Assembly: GCF_006539945.1 (NCBI RefSeq)
Contig: NZ_BJNZ01000007.1
Coordinates: forward strand, 124,001 to 188,000
Direction of reading: 5' to 3'
DNA: 64,000 nt
DNA from: Cellulosimicrobium cellulans
GTDB lineage: Bacteria > Actinomycetota > Actinomycetes > Actinomycetales > Cellulomonadaceae
Each line of letters opens with the position of its first letter. Position 1 is the stretch's first letter. The notes under the pieces are model-generated. The model was not told the DNA's origin. It did not search any database and saw only the letters and a program-made list of their open reading frames with translations. The position numbers and the translations under genes were made by a program. Below, piece after piece: positions 28,696-40,098 of this stretch.

Positions 28696-29597
28696 CAGGC
28701 CTGGCCTCCTGCGCTGGTCGTGCCCGTGCCCGTGCCCGTGCTCGCGGCCGTGGCCGCGGGCTCCGACCGGCCCCGCACGAACCCGCCCCGCTCCCCGGTG
28801 AGGCTCGGGAACGAGCCGAGGAGCGTGCGGGTGTACTCGTGCCGGGCGTGGTGGTAGATGTTCGCCGCGGTGTCGAGCTCGACGATCCGGCCCTGCCGCA
28901 TGACCGCGATCCGGTCGGAGATCTCGAGGAGCAGCGGGAGGTCGTGCGTGATGAAGATGACCGAGAAGCCGAACTGCTTCCGCAGGTCGGAGATCTGCTG
29001 GAGGATCTCGCGCTGCACGAGGACGTCGAGCGCCGTCGTCGGCTCGTCCATGATCATGAGCTGGGGCTTGAGCGCCAGGGCCATCGCGATCATGACGCGC
29101 TGGCGCATGCCGCCGGAGAGCTCGTGCGGGTACGAGCGCAGCCGGTCGCGTCCGACGCCGACGAGGTCGAGGAGCTGGGCGCTCTCCTCGGTCCGCTCGG
29201 CCTTGCTCATCCGGGGACGGTGCGTCTCGAACACGTCGCCGAGCTGCTTGCCGACGGTGGCGACCGGGTTGAGCGCGTTCATCGCCCCCTGGAACACCAT
29301 CGACGCCTTGTCCCACCGGAACCGGCGCATCGCGTCGTCGTCCAGCGCGTTGAGGTCGACGTCCTCGCCCGACTCGTCGTGGAAGATCGCCGATCCCGAG
29401 GGGATGACGGCCGGCGGCTTGAGCAGCCGCTGGATGCCGTACGCCAGCGACGTCTTGCCGCAGCCGGACTCGCCGGCGAGGCCGAGGATCTCCCCGCGGT
29501 GCAGCGTGAGGGAGACGTCGCTGACGGCCTCGACGGGCGGGTCGACGTCGTAGACCACGCTGAAGTGCGAGACGGTCAGCAGGGGTTCGGTGTTCAC
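28695..29597 (-). CDS. Opp/Dpp-type ABC importer ATPase (first, DppD-like)
   Basis: 300 residues. Walker A GESGCGKT, Q-loop MVFQGAMNALNPVATVGKQL, signature LSGGMRQRVMIAMAL, Walker B LMIMDEPTTALD, H-loop FITHDLPLLLE. The C-terminus has HEYTRTLLGSFPSLTG and then a Thr/Gly-rich tail, without the cysteine cluster of canonical DppD. The GTG start is preceded by GGGAAG. A strong hairpin separates it from the upstream binding-protein gene. Confidence 0.93.
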   Translation of the reverse strand: MNTEPLLTVSHFSVVYDVDPPVEAVSDVSLTLHRGEILGLAGESGCGKTSLAYGIQRLLKPPAVIPSGSAIFHDESGEDVDLNALDDDAMRRFRWDKASMVFQGAMNALNPVATVGKQLGDVFETHRPRMSKAERTEESAQLLDLVGVGRDRLRSYPHELSGGMRQRVMIAMALALKPQLMIMDEPTTALDVLVQREILQQISDLRKQFGFSVIFITHDLPLLLEISDRIAVMRQGRIVELDTAANIYHHARHEYTRTLLGSFPSLTGERGGFVRGRSEPAATAASTGTGTGTTSAGGQA

Positions 29598-29632
29598 GGG
29601 TCTTCCCTTTTTCTGTGCTGGGGCCGGGCCGC

Positions 29633-29670
29633 ACCGGGGCTCGCGCAGCGCGCGCCGCGCGAGCCCCGGT
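29633..29670 (-). repeat. Intercistronic stem-loop after the binding-protein gene
   Basis: Perfect 14-bp arms ACCGGGGCTCGCGC (29633-29646) and GCGCGAGCCCCGGT (29657-29670), 4 nt beyond the stop of the solute-binding gene. No T run on either side. Such stems usually protect the upstream message, giving more binding protein than membrane subunits. Confidence 0.6.
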
Positions 29671-29674
29671 GACC

Positions 29675-31345
29675 TCACTCGGCCGGCTTGAGCTGGGTGA
29701 GGATCAGCACCGCGGTCGGCTGCGTCGGGTCCGCGTTGATGTACGGGTCGTCGTCGCTGGGCCAGCCCACGTAGTTGCGCGTGTTGAACTCCGTGATGAA
29801 CGGGCGCGTGCCGATCGGCATGACCGGGACCTGCTCCACGAAGATCTTCTGCGCCTCGGCGACGGCCGCCGCGCGGTCCTCGTCCGTCGTCGCCGCGAGG
29901 TACGCGTCGAGGGCGGCCGTGGCCTCCGGGCTGTCGAAGCGGCCGAAGTTGTAGTCCGCGGCCTCACCGACCGGCTTGAGCCAGCGGGCGTCCATCGTGT
30001 CGCTGTAGATGTCGTACGGCGTCGCGCCGGTCTCGGTCCAGTGCAGGATCGCGTCGAAGTCGCCGGTGCCCTTGGCGGCCCACCACGAGTCCGAGTCGGG
30101 CGTGTCGACCGTGGCCTCGACGCCGATCGCCTTGACCGACTCCGCGATGAGGCTGATGCCGGTGACGTAGTCGTTCCAGCCCTGCGGGACGCTGAGCTGG
30201 AAGGTGACGGGCTCGCCGTCGGGGTCGACCAGGGCGTCGCCCTCGAACGTGTACCCGGCGTCGGTGAGGACCTTCTTGGCACCGTCGACGTCGACCTCGT
30301 ACTCCTCGCCCGCGAACTCGTCCGAGATGAACGGGTCGCCGGCCGGGGTCGGCAGGCCCGTGACGGACGTGAGCAGCGGGACGCCGCTCTCGCGGGCGAT
30401 CTGCTGGTGCTGCTCGCGGTCGATGACCATGTTGACGGCCTGGCGGAACGCGACGTCGTCGAACGGCTTCTTGGTCGTGTTGACGAACATCGCGTCGATG
30501 CCGAGACCGGCGGGGGCCCAGTACACGTTGTGCTCCGGGTCCTTGTCGACGAACGCCGACTGCACGTTCGGCAGGAACGCCTGCGCCCAGTCCGCGTCAC
30601 CGTTGGCGAGCGCGGTCGTCAGGGCGCTGTTGTCGTTGTAGGAGACGTAGTACAGCGTCGGGACGGCGAGCTCTCCGCCCCAGTAGTCGTCGCGCGCGTC
30701 GAGCTGGACGCTCTCCGTGCTGAAGCTCGTCAGCGTGTACGGGCCCGTGCCGACCGGCTCGGGGTTGGTCTCCGTCGTGGGGTCGGCGACGCCCTCCCAC
30801 ACGTGCTTCGGGACGACGAACCGGTGCAGCACCTTGTCCTGCTTGGCGAACATCGGCGTGCCGAACGTGACGGTGACCTTGTCCCCGTCCACGGCGACGT
30901 CCTTGATGTCGAGCGCCGCGGTGTTGAGCTCGGGCGTGTCGACGAGGATCTGGTACGAGTACGCGATGTCGTCGGCCGTGAGGTCCTGGCCGTCGCTCCA
31001 CGTCACGCCCTCGCGGGTCGTGAGCGTCACCGACGTGTAGTCCTCCGACCAGGTGATCTCGGACGCGAGCCACGGGCGGACCTCGTCCGACGGGTCGACG
31101 ACGTTGACGATGCCCACGGGCTCGTAGATCGCGTTGACGTAGCCGAGCTTGAGCGCGGACGAGTCGCCGATCCAGGGGTTGTTCGACTCGGTCGCGATCG
31201 CCCCGTCCGGCTTGGCGATGGTGAGGGCGGCGCCCTCGCCGGAGGCGGTCGTGCTGTCGTCGTCGTTGCCGCCCGTCGACGAGCAGCCGGTCAGCACGAG
31301 TGCTGTCGCGATGCCGAGGGCGATCGCGGAGGCCTTCAACCTCAT
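29675..31345 (-). CDS. Solute-binding protein family 5 lipoprotein
   Basis: Extracellular binding protein of the Opp-type importer. 556 residues; lipoprotein signal with lipobox LTGC (Cys21). Family 5 landmarks: ALKLGYVNAIYEPV, WLASEITWSEDYTSVTLTTREGVTWSDG, FRQAVNMVIDREQHQQIA, and the C-terminal PVMPIGTRPFITEF. Preceded by AAGGAGAGA. The substrate is not readable from sequence; cluster 5 proteins bind peptides, nickel or beta-gluco-oligosaccharides, and the adjacent GH3 enzyme points to the last. 118 nt separate it from the GH3 gene and contain two short GC stems but no T run. Confidence 0.92.
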   Translation of the reverse strand: MRLKASAIALGIATALVLTGCSSTGGNDDDSTTASGEGAALTIAKPDGAIATESNNPWIGDSSALKLGYVNAIYEPVGIVNVVDPSDEVRPWLASEITWSEDYTSVTLTTREGVTWSDGQDLTADDIAYSYQILVDTPELNTAALDIKDVAVDGDKVTVTFGTPMFAKQDKVLHRFVVPKHVWEGVADPTTETNPEPVGTGPYTLTSFSTESVQLDARDDYWGGELAVPTLYYVSYNDNSALTTALANGDADWAQAFLPNVQSAFVDKDPEHNVYWAPAGLGIDAMFVNTTKKPFDDVAFRQAVNMVIDREQHQQIARESGVPLLTSVTGLPTPAGDPFISDEFAGEEYEVDVDGAKKVLTDAGYTFEGDALVDPDGEPVTFQLSVPQGWNDYVTGISLIAESVKAIGVEATVDTPDSDSWWAAKGTGDFDAILHWTETGATPYDIYSDTMDARWLKPVGEAADYNFGRFDSPEATAALDAYLAATTDEDRAAAVAEAQKIFVEQVPVMPIGTRPFITEFNTRNYVGWPSDDDPYINADPTQPTAVLILTQLKPAE

Positions 31346-31463
31346 GAGTCTCTCTCCTTCGAGGGAACATCGTCCCCGGCGCGGTGCCGGGGCGGTGGAG
31401 CGTACGGGTGAAACGGAAGGTGGCGTGGGGCGCTGGGTCGCCCCCCGCGGACCGCGGTCCGGG

Positions 31464-33989
31464 CTACTCCTGTTCGGTGGTGCTGCCCTGCACCCGGACC
31501 GCGGTGTCCAGGCGGAGGTCGTGGACGGAACGCCCCACCCGGAGCCGGTAGGTACCGGCCGGGAGGTGCCAGCGTCCGCTGTCGGTGTCCCACACCTCGA
31601 GCTGACGGCGGGGGACGGTCACGGTGACGTCGGCGGTGGCCCCCGCGGCGACGTCGACGACGGCGAACCCGCCGAGCCAACGGACCGGGCGGTCGCGCTC
31701 GGCGACCGGGGCCGACGCGGGCGCGACCGGGGGTTCGACGTAGACCTGGACGACCTCGCGGCCGTCGCGGGACCCGGTGTTGGTGACGCGGACCGTGAGG
31801 GTCACGTCGCCGTCGGGCGTGCGGGTGGGCAGGTTGTCCGGCTCGCCGGGCGTGTCGTACGACCACGTCGTCCAGCCCAGCCCGTGCCCGAAGGGTGCGG
31901 CGGGGACGGCGCCAGAGCGCTCCCACGCGCGGTAGCCGACGTGGACGCCGTCGGCGTACTCGACGACGCCCTGGTCGGGCACCGCGTGCGGGACGGGGAC
32001 GTCGGCCTCGGTGGCCGGGAGGGTCCAGGGGAGGCGGCCGGCCGCCTCGACGTCGCCCGCGAGCACGTCCGCGATCGAGTGCCCGGCCTCCTGGCCGGGG
32101 AACCAGACCCACAGCACCGTGCGCGCGCGCTCGAGCCAGGGGAGCAGCACGGGGGCGCCGGCGTTGACGACGACGACGGCGTCCGGGTCGACGTCGAGGA
32201 CGCGCTCGACGAGCTCGTCCTGGCGGCCGGGCAGCGCGAGCGACGTGCGGTCCCAGCCCTCGGACTCGACCTCCTCGTTCGTCCCGACGACGACGACGGT
32301 CAGGTCGGCCGCGCGGGCGGCCTCGACCGCGTCGGCGATCTCCTGCTCGGCGCTCGGCGCGGGGACGCGGTGCCGCAGCTCCGCGCGGACGAGGTTGCCG
32401 TAGCCCTGGGCGCGCGTGACGAGGAGCGCGGCACTGACCCGCACGCGTCGCGGCGCGTCGACGTGCACGGTCGCGGGGACGCCCGCCGGGTTGTTGATCG
32501 ACGAGTCGAGGATGACCTCGACGCCGGAGCGACGGTCGTCCTTCGCGACGACGACGCCGTCGATCTCGATCGTGTGGCCCGGGACCGTGCCGACCTCGAG
32601 CACGTGGTCGCCGGGCTCGTCGAGGAGGACGTCGACGTCGAGCACGACGGTGTCGACCTCGGCGGGCAGGTCGCGCAGGAACCCGTCCCAGCGGGGCAGG
32701 ACGGACGTGCGGAGCATCGCGCCCTCGGCGTCGAGCCACGTCACCGCGACCCCGGCGCCGTCGGCGCTGCGTCCCTCCACGTCGAGGCGGGGGGCGAACC
32801 GGCGCGCGTCACCGCCGCGGGCCACCGTGAGCGTGGCGTCGGGCCAGCGCGCGGCCAGGCCCTCGGCCGGGGTGACGACGTGCGCGGGGTTGACGGTCGA
32901 GCTGCCGCCGCCGAGCACGTGCGGGCGCACGGCGTTGGGGCCGAGGAGCGCGATCGACCGCGGCGCGGGCCGGTCCCAGACGGGGTTCTCGGCGTCCGAG
33001 CGCAGGACGACGGTGCCGGCGGCGGCGGTGCGGCGCACCAGGGCGCGCAGGTCGCCGTCGTGCGTGACGGGGCGGGCGGGCTCGTCGAGCGCGCCGACGC
33101 GGCGCGCGAGCAGGAGGATGCGCGCCACCTTGTCGTCGATCTCGCGCTCGGGCACACGGCCGTCCTCGACCGCGCGGACGAGGGCGTCCTCCCACGGGCC
33201 GCCCGGGCCGGGCATGACGACGTCGAGGCCGCCGTTCGCGGAGAGCTCGGTCGTGTGCGTCGCGACCCAGTCCGAGACCACGGCGCCGTCGAACCCGAGC
33301 TCGTCCTTGAGGACGTCGGTGAGCAGGTGCCGGTGCCCGGTCATGGGGCCCGACTCCACGCCGTCGTCCACCTGGTTGTACGCCGCCATGACGGACCACG
33401 CGCCCGCCGCGACCGCGTCCTCGAACGGGGCGAGGTAGACCTCGCGCAGCACGCGGGGGTCGACGTGCGAGACGTACGACGTGCGCTGGGTCTCGGAGTC
33501 GTTGGCGACGTAGTGCTTGACGCACGCCGCGACGCCCTGGTCCTGGAGGCCGCGCACGACGCCCGTGCCGATCTGGGCCGTGAGGTACGGGTCCTCGGAG
33601 TAGCACTCGAAGTGCCGGCCACCGACGGGCGTGCGCTGGATGTTGACCTGGGGGGCGAGGACGACGTCGACGCCGTGCGTGCGCGCCTCGCGGGCGAACG
33701 CCTGGCCGGTCTCGTGCGCGGCGGCTCGGTCCCACGTCGCGCCGATCGCGCTGGGGGAGGGGAAGAGGATCGAGGTCTCGCCCTCGACCTCGCTCGTGCC
33801 ACGGACCCCGACGGGCCCGTCGGACATGACGACGGGGCGCAGCCCGAGCTCGTCCAGGGCGTGCAGGCGCCACATGGACCGGCCGGTGAGGAGGCGGACC
33901 TTCTCGCGCAGCGGCAGCCTCCGCGCACGGGTGCGCAGGGCGTCGAGCTCCGCGGGGTCGCGCTCTCCCGCGAGGGACTGCGATGTCAC
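31464..33989 (-). CDS. GH3 beta-glucosidase, cytoplasmic
   Basis: Retaining glycoside hydrolase family 3 enzyme of 841 residues, without a signal peptide. N-terminal barrel with SDGPVGVRG, the signature CVKHYVANDSE (Lys158/His159) and the nucleophile motif AVVSDWVATH (Asp240). The second domain has IALLGPNA; a PA14-like insertion (about 390-520) and a C-terminal fibronectin-like domain (WLGGFAVVDVAAGATADVTVTV) follow. This layout is typical of intracellular beta-glucosidases cleaving short oligosaccharides. First gene of the operon with the Opp-type importer. GTG start behind GAGGAG. The promoter carries a TetR-type operator. Confidence 0.93.
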   Translation of the reverse strand: MTSQSLAGERDPAELDALRTRARRLPLREKVRLLTGRSMWRLHALDELGLRPVVMSDGPVGVRGTSEVEGETSILFPSPSAIGATWDRAAAHETGQAFAREARTHGVDVVLAPQVNIQRTPVGGRHFECYSEDPYLTAQIGTGVVRGLQDQGVAACVKHYVANDSETQRTSYVSHVDPRVLREVYLAPFEDAVAAGAWSVMAAYNQVDDGVESGPMTGHRHLLTDVLKDELGFDGAVVSDWVATHTTELSANGGLDVVMPGPGGPWEDALVRAVEDGRVPEREIDDKVARILLLARRVGALDEPARPVTHDGDLRALVRRTAAAGTVVLRSDAENPVWDRPAPRSIALLGPNAVRPHVLGGGSSTVNPAHVVTPAEGLAARWPDATLTVARGGDARRFAPRLDVEGRSADGAGVAVTWLDAEGAMLRTSVLPRWDGFLRDLPAEVDTVVLDVDVLLDEPGDHVLEVGTVPGHTIEIDGVVVAKDDRRSGVEVILDSSINNPAGVPATVHVDAPRRVRVSAALLVTRAQGYGNLVRAELRHRVPAPSAEQEIADAVEAARAADLTVVVVGTNEEVESEGWDRTSLALPGRQDELVERVLDVDPDAVVVVNAGAPVLLPWLERARTVLWVWFPGQEAGHSIADVLAGDVEAAGRLPWTLPATEADVPVPHAVPDQGVVEYADGVHVGYRAWERSGAVPAAPFGHGLGWTTWSYDTPGEPDNLPTRTPDGDVTLTVRVTNTGSRDGREVVQVYVEPPVAPASAPVAERDRPVRWLGGFAVVDVAAGATADVTVTVPRRQLEVWDTDSGRWHLPAGTYRLRVGRSVHDLRLDTAVRVQGSTTEQE

Positions 33990-34028
33990 GTACGTGCTCC
34001 TCGTCGTCGAGTCGGCTGTCGAGCGGAG

Positions 34029-34057
34029 AACTTACCGTGCAGTCAGTAAGTTGGCAA
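34029..34057 (-). promoter_or_regulatory. Promoter and TetR-type operator of the GH3/Opp operon
   Basis: Read on the minus strand: TTGCCA (-35, 34057-34052), 17-bp spacer, TAAGTT (-10, 34034-34029). The whole interval is an inverted repeat with outer arms AACTTAC (34029-34035) and GTAAGTT (34046-34052); inside it reads TTACTGACTGCACGGTAA, the style of many TetR operators. A repressor here would occlude RNA polymerase. The divergent TetR gene is the natural candidate. Confidence 0.75.
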
Positions 34058-34074
34058 GAATCTGCATTTGCGCA

Positions 34075-34094
34075 GGTCAGATCGATATCTGACC
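34075..34094. promoter_or_regulatory. Inverted repeat in the GH3/TetR divergent region
   Basis: Arms GGTCAGAT (34075-34082) and ATCTGACC (34087-34094) around CGAT. It lies between the GH3 promoter and the tetR promoter region, so it may be a second regulator site, for example for a sugar- or stress-responsive activator. Factor unknown. Confidence 0.5.
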
Positions 34095-34248
34095 GTGATC
34101 TTGACGAAGAAGGTGGCTCGCAGGGCGTTCCGCGTGCGTAGGATCACCCCCGGACGGCGGGGAACCGAGGACGTGCTCGGTGCCCGAGAGCCGGCGTCGG
34201 CGCCGACGGTGGCGCACCGGGCACCACGACCGAGGAAGTGACGAGGCG

Positions 34249-34965
34249 ATGACCACGATCAGGCGGCGCCCCCGCGTGCGGGAGGAGACCCTCCGGCGCC
34301 GCGAGGAGATCCTCAAGGCCGCCATGGCGACCTTCGGGAGCAAGGGCTACCACAACGGCCCCCTGGCGGAGATCGCGGAGCAGGTCGACATGACCCACGC
34401 CGGGATCCTGCACCACTTCGGGTCCAAGGACCACCTCCTCCTCGAGGTGCTGCGCTACCGCGACGAGAGCGACGTCGCCGGCCTCGACGGGCAGCACATC
34501 CCCGGCGGGATCGACATGTTCCGCCACCTGGTCCGCACGGCGTTCCTCAACGCGCAGCGCGCCGGGATCGTGCAGGCGTACGCCGTGCTCTCCGCGGAGT
34601 CCGTGACCGACGACCACCCCGCGCGCGCCTTCTTCGAGGGCCGGTACCGCACGCTGCGGAGCGAGGCCGTCGAGGCGTTCGAGGCGCTGTGCGCGGAGCG
34701 GGGCGTCGCCGTCCCCGCGAGCGTCCGGCACGCGTCGGCGTCGATCCTCGCCGTCATGGACGGGCTCCAGGTCCAGTGGCTCCTCGACCCCACGCAGGTG
34801 GACCTCGGCGAGGCGAGCCAGTTCGCGATCGAGGCGATCGTCGCCGCCGTGCTCGACCCTCGCCCCTCCCCGCTCGGCCTCGACGGCACGGGTGACGGCG
34901 AGCAGCCCGTGGCGCTCGACGCCGTCGTGACCGCCGAGGCGGCCCGGCAGCCCGTGGGGGCCTGA
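34249..34965 (+). CDS. TetR-family regulator, divergent from the GH3/Opp operon
   Basis: 238 residues. N-terminal helix-turn-helix: REEILKAAMATFGSKGYHNGPLAEIAEQVDMTHAGILHHFGSKDHLLLEVL; the C-terminal helical domain (VQAYAVLSAESVTDDHPARAFFEGRYR) is of the TetR_C_6/BetI-like type seen next to actinobacterial GH3 genes. ATG at 34249 follows GAGG; a -10-like TAGGAT lies at 34139-34144. Its position and the TetR-type palindrome in the GH3 promoter indicate local repression, relieved by a sugar or a phosphorylated or deglycosylated product (inference). Confidence 0.88.
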   Translation: MTTIRRRPRVREETLRRREEILKAAMATFGSKGYHNGPLAEIAEQVDMTHAGILHHFGSKDHLLLEVLRYRDESDVAGLDGQHIPGGIDMFRHLVRTAFLNAQRAGIVQAYAVLSAESVTDDHPARAFFEGRYRTLRSEAVEAFEALCAERGVAVPASVRHASASILAVMDGLQVQWLLDPTQVDLGEASQFAIEAIVAAVLDPRPSPLGLDGTGDGEQPVALDAVVTAEAARQPVGA

Positions 34966-35064
34966 CCCGGGGCGCGGCGCTCCGTCGCCCGCGGACCTTC
35001 GGTCCCGCGTGGTCACGACCACGGGCCCTGTCCAGGGCGTCCGGCGGCGGCGAGGATCGAGGTC

Positions 35065-35952
35065 GTGCAGACCCTCGCCCAGGCGTTGTCCACCCAGTCG
35101 GAGGCGGCCCGGAAGAAGGTCGCCTCGGCGAGACGCCCGGCGCGCTACCTCGTCGCCGCGATGCTCGCCGGCGCGTACATCGGCGTCGGGGTCGTGCTCA
35201 TGGTCGCGACGGCCGGGCCCTTCCTCGCGGCCGGGTCGCCGGGGGAGCGGCTGGTCGCCGGGGGCGTGTTCGCCGCGGCGTTGACCCTCGTCGTGTTCGC
35301 CGGGGCCGAGCTCGCGACCTCGGCCATGATGATCCTCGCCCAGGGCGTCGCGACGCGCGCCGTCCGGGTGCGCGACGCCGTCCTCACCCTCGGCCTGTGC
35401 CTCGTCGGCAACCTCGCCGGCTCGATGCTCTTCGCGTTCGCCGTCACCAGGGCCGGGGTGCTGCACTCCAACGCGGCAGCGGGGGAGATGGTCGCCTCGA
35501 TGCTGCGCGCGAAGGCGCACGAGACCGGCGGCGAGCTCTTCTTCCGCGGCGTCCTGTGCAACCTCCTCGTGTGCGCCGCGATCTGGGCGTGCGGTCGCCT
35601 GCGCTCCGAGGCGGGCAAGGCGATCGTCCTGTTCTGGGCGATCCTCGCGTTCATCGCCTCCGGCTTCGAGCACGTGGTCGCCAACATGACGACCTTCTCG
35701 CTCGGCCTCCTCGGCGACCTGGGCCCGACGACGTGGGCCGACTTCGCCCGCAACCTCACCTGGGTCGGCCTCGGCAACCTCGTCGGCGGCGCCCTCGTCG
35801 TCGGCCTCGCCTACGTCGTCGTCGCGGGCCCGGCGCAAGACGCCGGGCGGGGGGCGCCCTCGACGGACGCGACCTCGAGGCCGGTCGTGCTTCCCGTGCC
35901 GGCGATCCGGCGGGCGACCGCGCACCTCGACCGGAGCCACCGCGCGGGCTGA
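35065..35952 (+). CDS. Formate/nitrite transporter (FNT) family channel
   Basis: 295-residue membrane channel, six helices. FNT landmarks: N-terminal [31 protein letters not shown], the [12 protein letters not shown] loop of helix 2, [16 protein letters not shown], and [16 protein letters not shown] in helix 5 with the conserved pore His. FNT pentamers pass formate, nitrite or related anions with protons. The C-terminus has a hydrophilic tail. GTG start 7 nt after GAGGAT. Monocistronic; the substrate is not predictable, though NirC-like use is common in aerobic actinobacteria. Confidence 0.9.
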   Translation: MQTLAQALSTQSEAARKKVASARRPARYLVAAMLAGAYIGVGVVLMVATAGPFLAAGSPGERLVAGGVFAAALTLVVFAGAELATSAMMILAQGVATRAVRVRDAVLTLGLCLVGNLAGSMLFAFAVTRAGVLHSNAAAGEMVASMLRAKAHETGGELFFRGVLCNLLVCAAIWACGRLRSEAGKAIVLFWAILAFIASGFEHVVANMTTFSLGLLGDLGPTTWADFARNLTWVGLGNLVGGALVVGLAYVVVAGPAQDAGRGAPSTDATSRPVVLPVPAIRRATAHLDRSHRAG

Positions 35953-36051
35953 CGCCGCGCCGGCCGGGACCGCATGGCGGGACGGGCTTGGCCGGACCGC
36001 GGGACGCGTGCGTATCATCGATCGACCCACAAGCACCCGGCGGGCCGTTGA

Positions 36052-38611
<2,560 letters not shown>

Positions 38612-38681
38612 TTCGCCTTCGTGCCCGACGCCCGGGTGAAAATCGTCGGGCATCGCACCGTCTCGGCGCGACCGGTGGCAT

Positions 38682-39884
38682 CTACGTGGGGCGGCTCAGC
38701 ACCTGGAGCACGCGGGGAGCGAAGAATCGGCGCTTGTAGGCGTCGGGATCGACGACGTCGAGGATCCCCAGCTCGACCAGCTGGCCGACAAGCTTGTTCG
38801 CCCGGCCGTACGAGATGCCGAGCTCGGCCTCGACCTTGCGCACCGTGAACGTCGGGTTGGCCACTGCGAGATCCACGAGCGCGTGTGCGGAGTCGGCGCG
38901 CAGGGGCGACGCACGGATGACGTCCTTCAGTTCCGTCTGCACAGCGACGAGCGCGACCATCTCGTGCCGTGTCGTATCCGCCGCCTGCCGCAATCCTTCG
39001 GCGAAGAACCGGAGATAGGAGTCCCAGTCGTCGCGAGCGCTCACCCCGAGCAGGCGGTCGTAGTACTGACCGCGACGCGCCTCGAACCAGGGGGAGACGG
39101 TGAGGGTGGGTTCCACGAGGACGCCGGTGCTCTGGAGATGGAGGACGATCAGGAAGCGACCGACGCGTCCGTTACCGTCCCGGAACGGGTGGAGAGTCTC
39201 GAACTGGTAGTGCGACATGCCAGCCGCCACCACTGGATCGATCTGCCCACGGTGATCGATGCGCATCCAGTCCACGAGGTCACGCACACCGGCTTCGAGC
39301 TGGTGTCCACCGGGTGCGGGGACGAACCGCGCGGCTTCGACCGGGAATCGGACCGAGGCGGCGTCCTCGCGCCGCCCGATGACGACCTGCCCGTCGCGGA
39401 TCCGGCCGGACTGCGACTCGAGCGGCGTGCCCGCCATCAGGATTCCCTGTAGCTCGCTGAGCATGGTGACGGACACCGGCCAGCCGTCGGCGATGCGAGC
39501 AAACCCAGCGTTCGCCATGCGGACGTAGTTGAGGATCTCGACGAGCTCGGCGGAAGGGGGATCGTCGTCGTCCGCGGTGAACACCTCGGCGAGAGGGGCG
39601 TAGGTTCCCTCCAACGCGGAGGTGCTCTGCGCCTCACGGCGAAGTGTCGGCAGGCGGAGCAGCGTCGGCTCAGGGAGCTGGCGACCAGTGCTGTCGAGCG
39701 CAGCCAGAGCGGCGCGGGCATCCGCGACGGCCAGGTACGTCGGGGGCGCGAGATCCGGCATGGTCATCGACAGCGGTTCAGGGATGAACGCCTTGTGCTC
39801 CCACGAACCCAGCACAGGGTCACTCCCGCGGATCGTGACAAGTTCCCCCGGTGAGCTGTTCGAGAACATGGTGAGGTCCACCAT
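38682..39884 (-). CDS. Fic-domain protein (class II) with C-terminal winged helix
   Basis: Fic enzymes transfer AMP or other nucleotide parts to proteins. 400 residues: an N-terminal inhibitory helix STSALEGT (residues 87-94, T-x3-E92-G93) makes this a self-inhibited class II Fic; the catalytic motif HPFRDGNGRVGR is at 232-243; a winged-helix domain (TVRKVEAELGISYGRANKLVGQLVELGIL) ends the protein. Base composition is visibly less GC-rich than its neighbours and codon use differs, a sign of transfer. Start ATG at 39884, or GTG at 39881, which lies 6 nt after a TAGAGT. No antitoxin partner is needed or seen. Confidence 0.93.
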   Translation of the reverse strand: MVDLTMFSNSSPGELVTIRGSDPVLGSWEHKAFIPEPLSMTMPDLAPPTYLAVADARAALAALDSTGRQLPEPTLLRLPTLRREAQSTSALEGTYAPLAEVFTADDDDPPSAELVEILNYVRMANAGFARIADGWPVSVTMLSELQGILMAGTPLESQSGRIRDGQVVIGRREDAASVRFPVEAARFVPAPGGHQLEAGVRDLVDWMRIDHRGQIDPVVAAGMSHYQFETLHPFRDGNGRVGRFLIVLHLQSTGVLVEPTLTVSPWFEARRGQYYDRLLGVSARDDWDSYLRFFAEGLRQAADTTRHEMVALVAVQTELKDVIRASPLRADSAHALVDLAVANPTFTVRKVEAELGISYGRANKLVGQLVELGILDVVDPDAYKRRFFAPRVLQVLSRPT

Positions 39885-39911
39885 GTCACTCTAGAGCGCG
39901 ATGAGTGACAT
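39883..39911 (-). promoter_or_regulatory. Inverted repeat at the Fic gene start
   Basis: ATGTCACT (39883-39890) and AGTGACAT (39904-39911), 13 nt apart, flank the TAGAGT -10 element on the minus strand. It could be an autoregulatory site for the Fic protein's own winged helix. From 39912 to 40098 I see no gene, only the hexanucleotide repeat. Confidence 0.35.
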
Positions 39912-39965
39912 AGCGCGGGAGTTTGTGTTCCTGTGGATCACGCAAGAGAGCCTTCGACGCCAGCC

Positions 39966-39995
39966 TGGCGCTGGCGCTGGCGCTGGCGCTGGCGC
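39966..39995. repeat. Hexanucleotide repeat TGGCGC x5
   Basis: Five uninterrupted TGGCGC units in the 214-bp gap between the Fic and VOC genes. A simple sequence repeat prone to length change; in no evident coding frame with a partner gene. Confidence 0.95.
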
Positions 39996-40098
39996 TGGAC
40001 GTCGAGGTCGACAAGCCTGCGTCCGTCCCGTACTGCGCCATGTCGTGCAGACGCCGCCGGGGCCCTCCCGCGGCGGCGTCGTGCTGATCGGCCCGGGC

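Noticed and set aside
31912-31925. CelR-like sequence CCAGAGCGCTCCCA inside the GH3 gene
   Set aside because: Only 11 of 14 positions match the palindrome and it lies deep in coding sequence, far from the promoter.
38682-39884. Fic/antitoxin (class I) toxin-antitoxin pair
   Set aside because: The inhibitory helix is inside the Fic protein itself, so no separate antitoxin gene is expected, and none is found.
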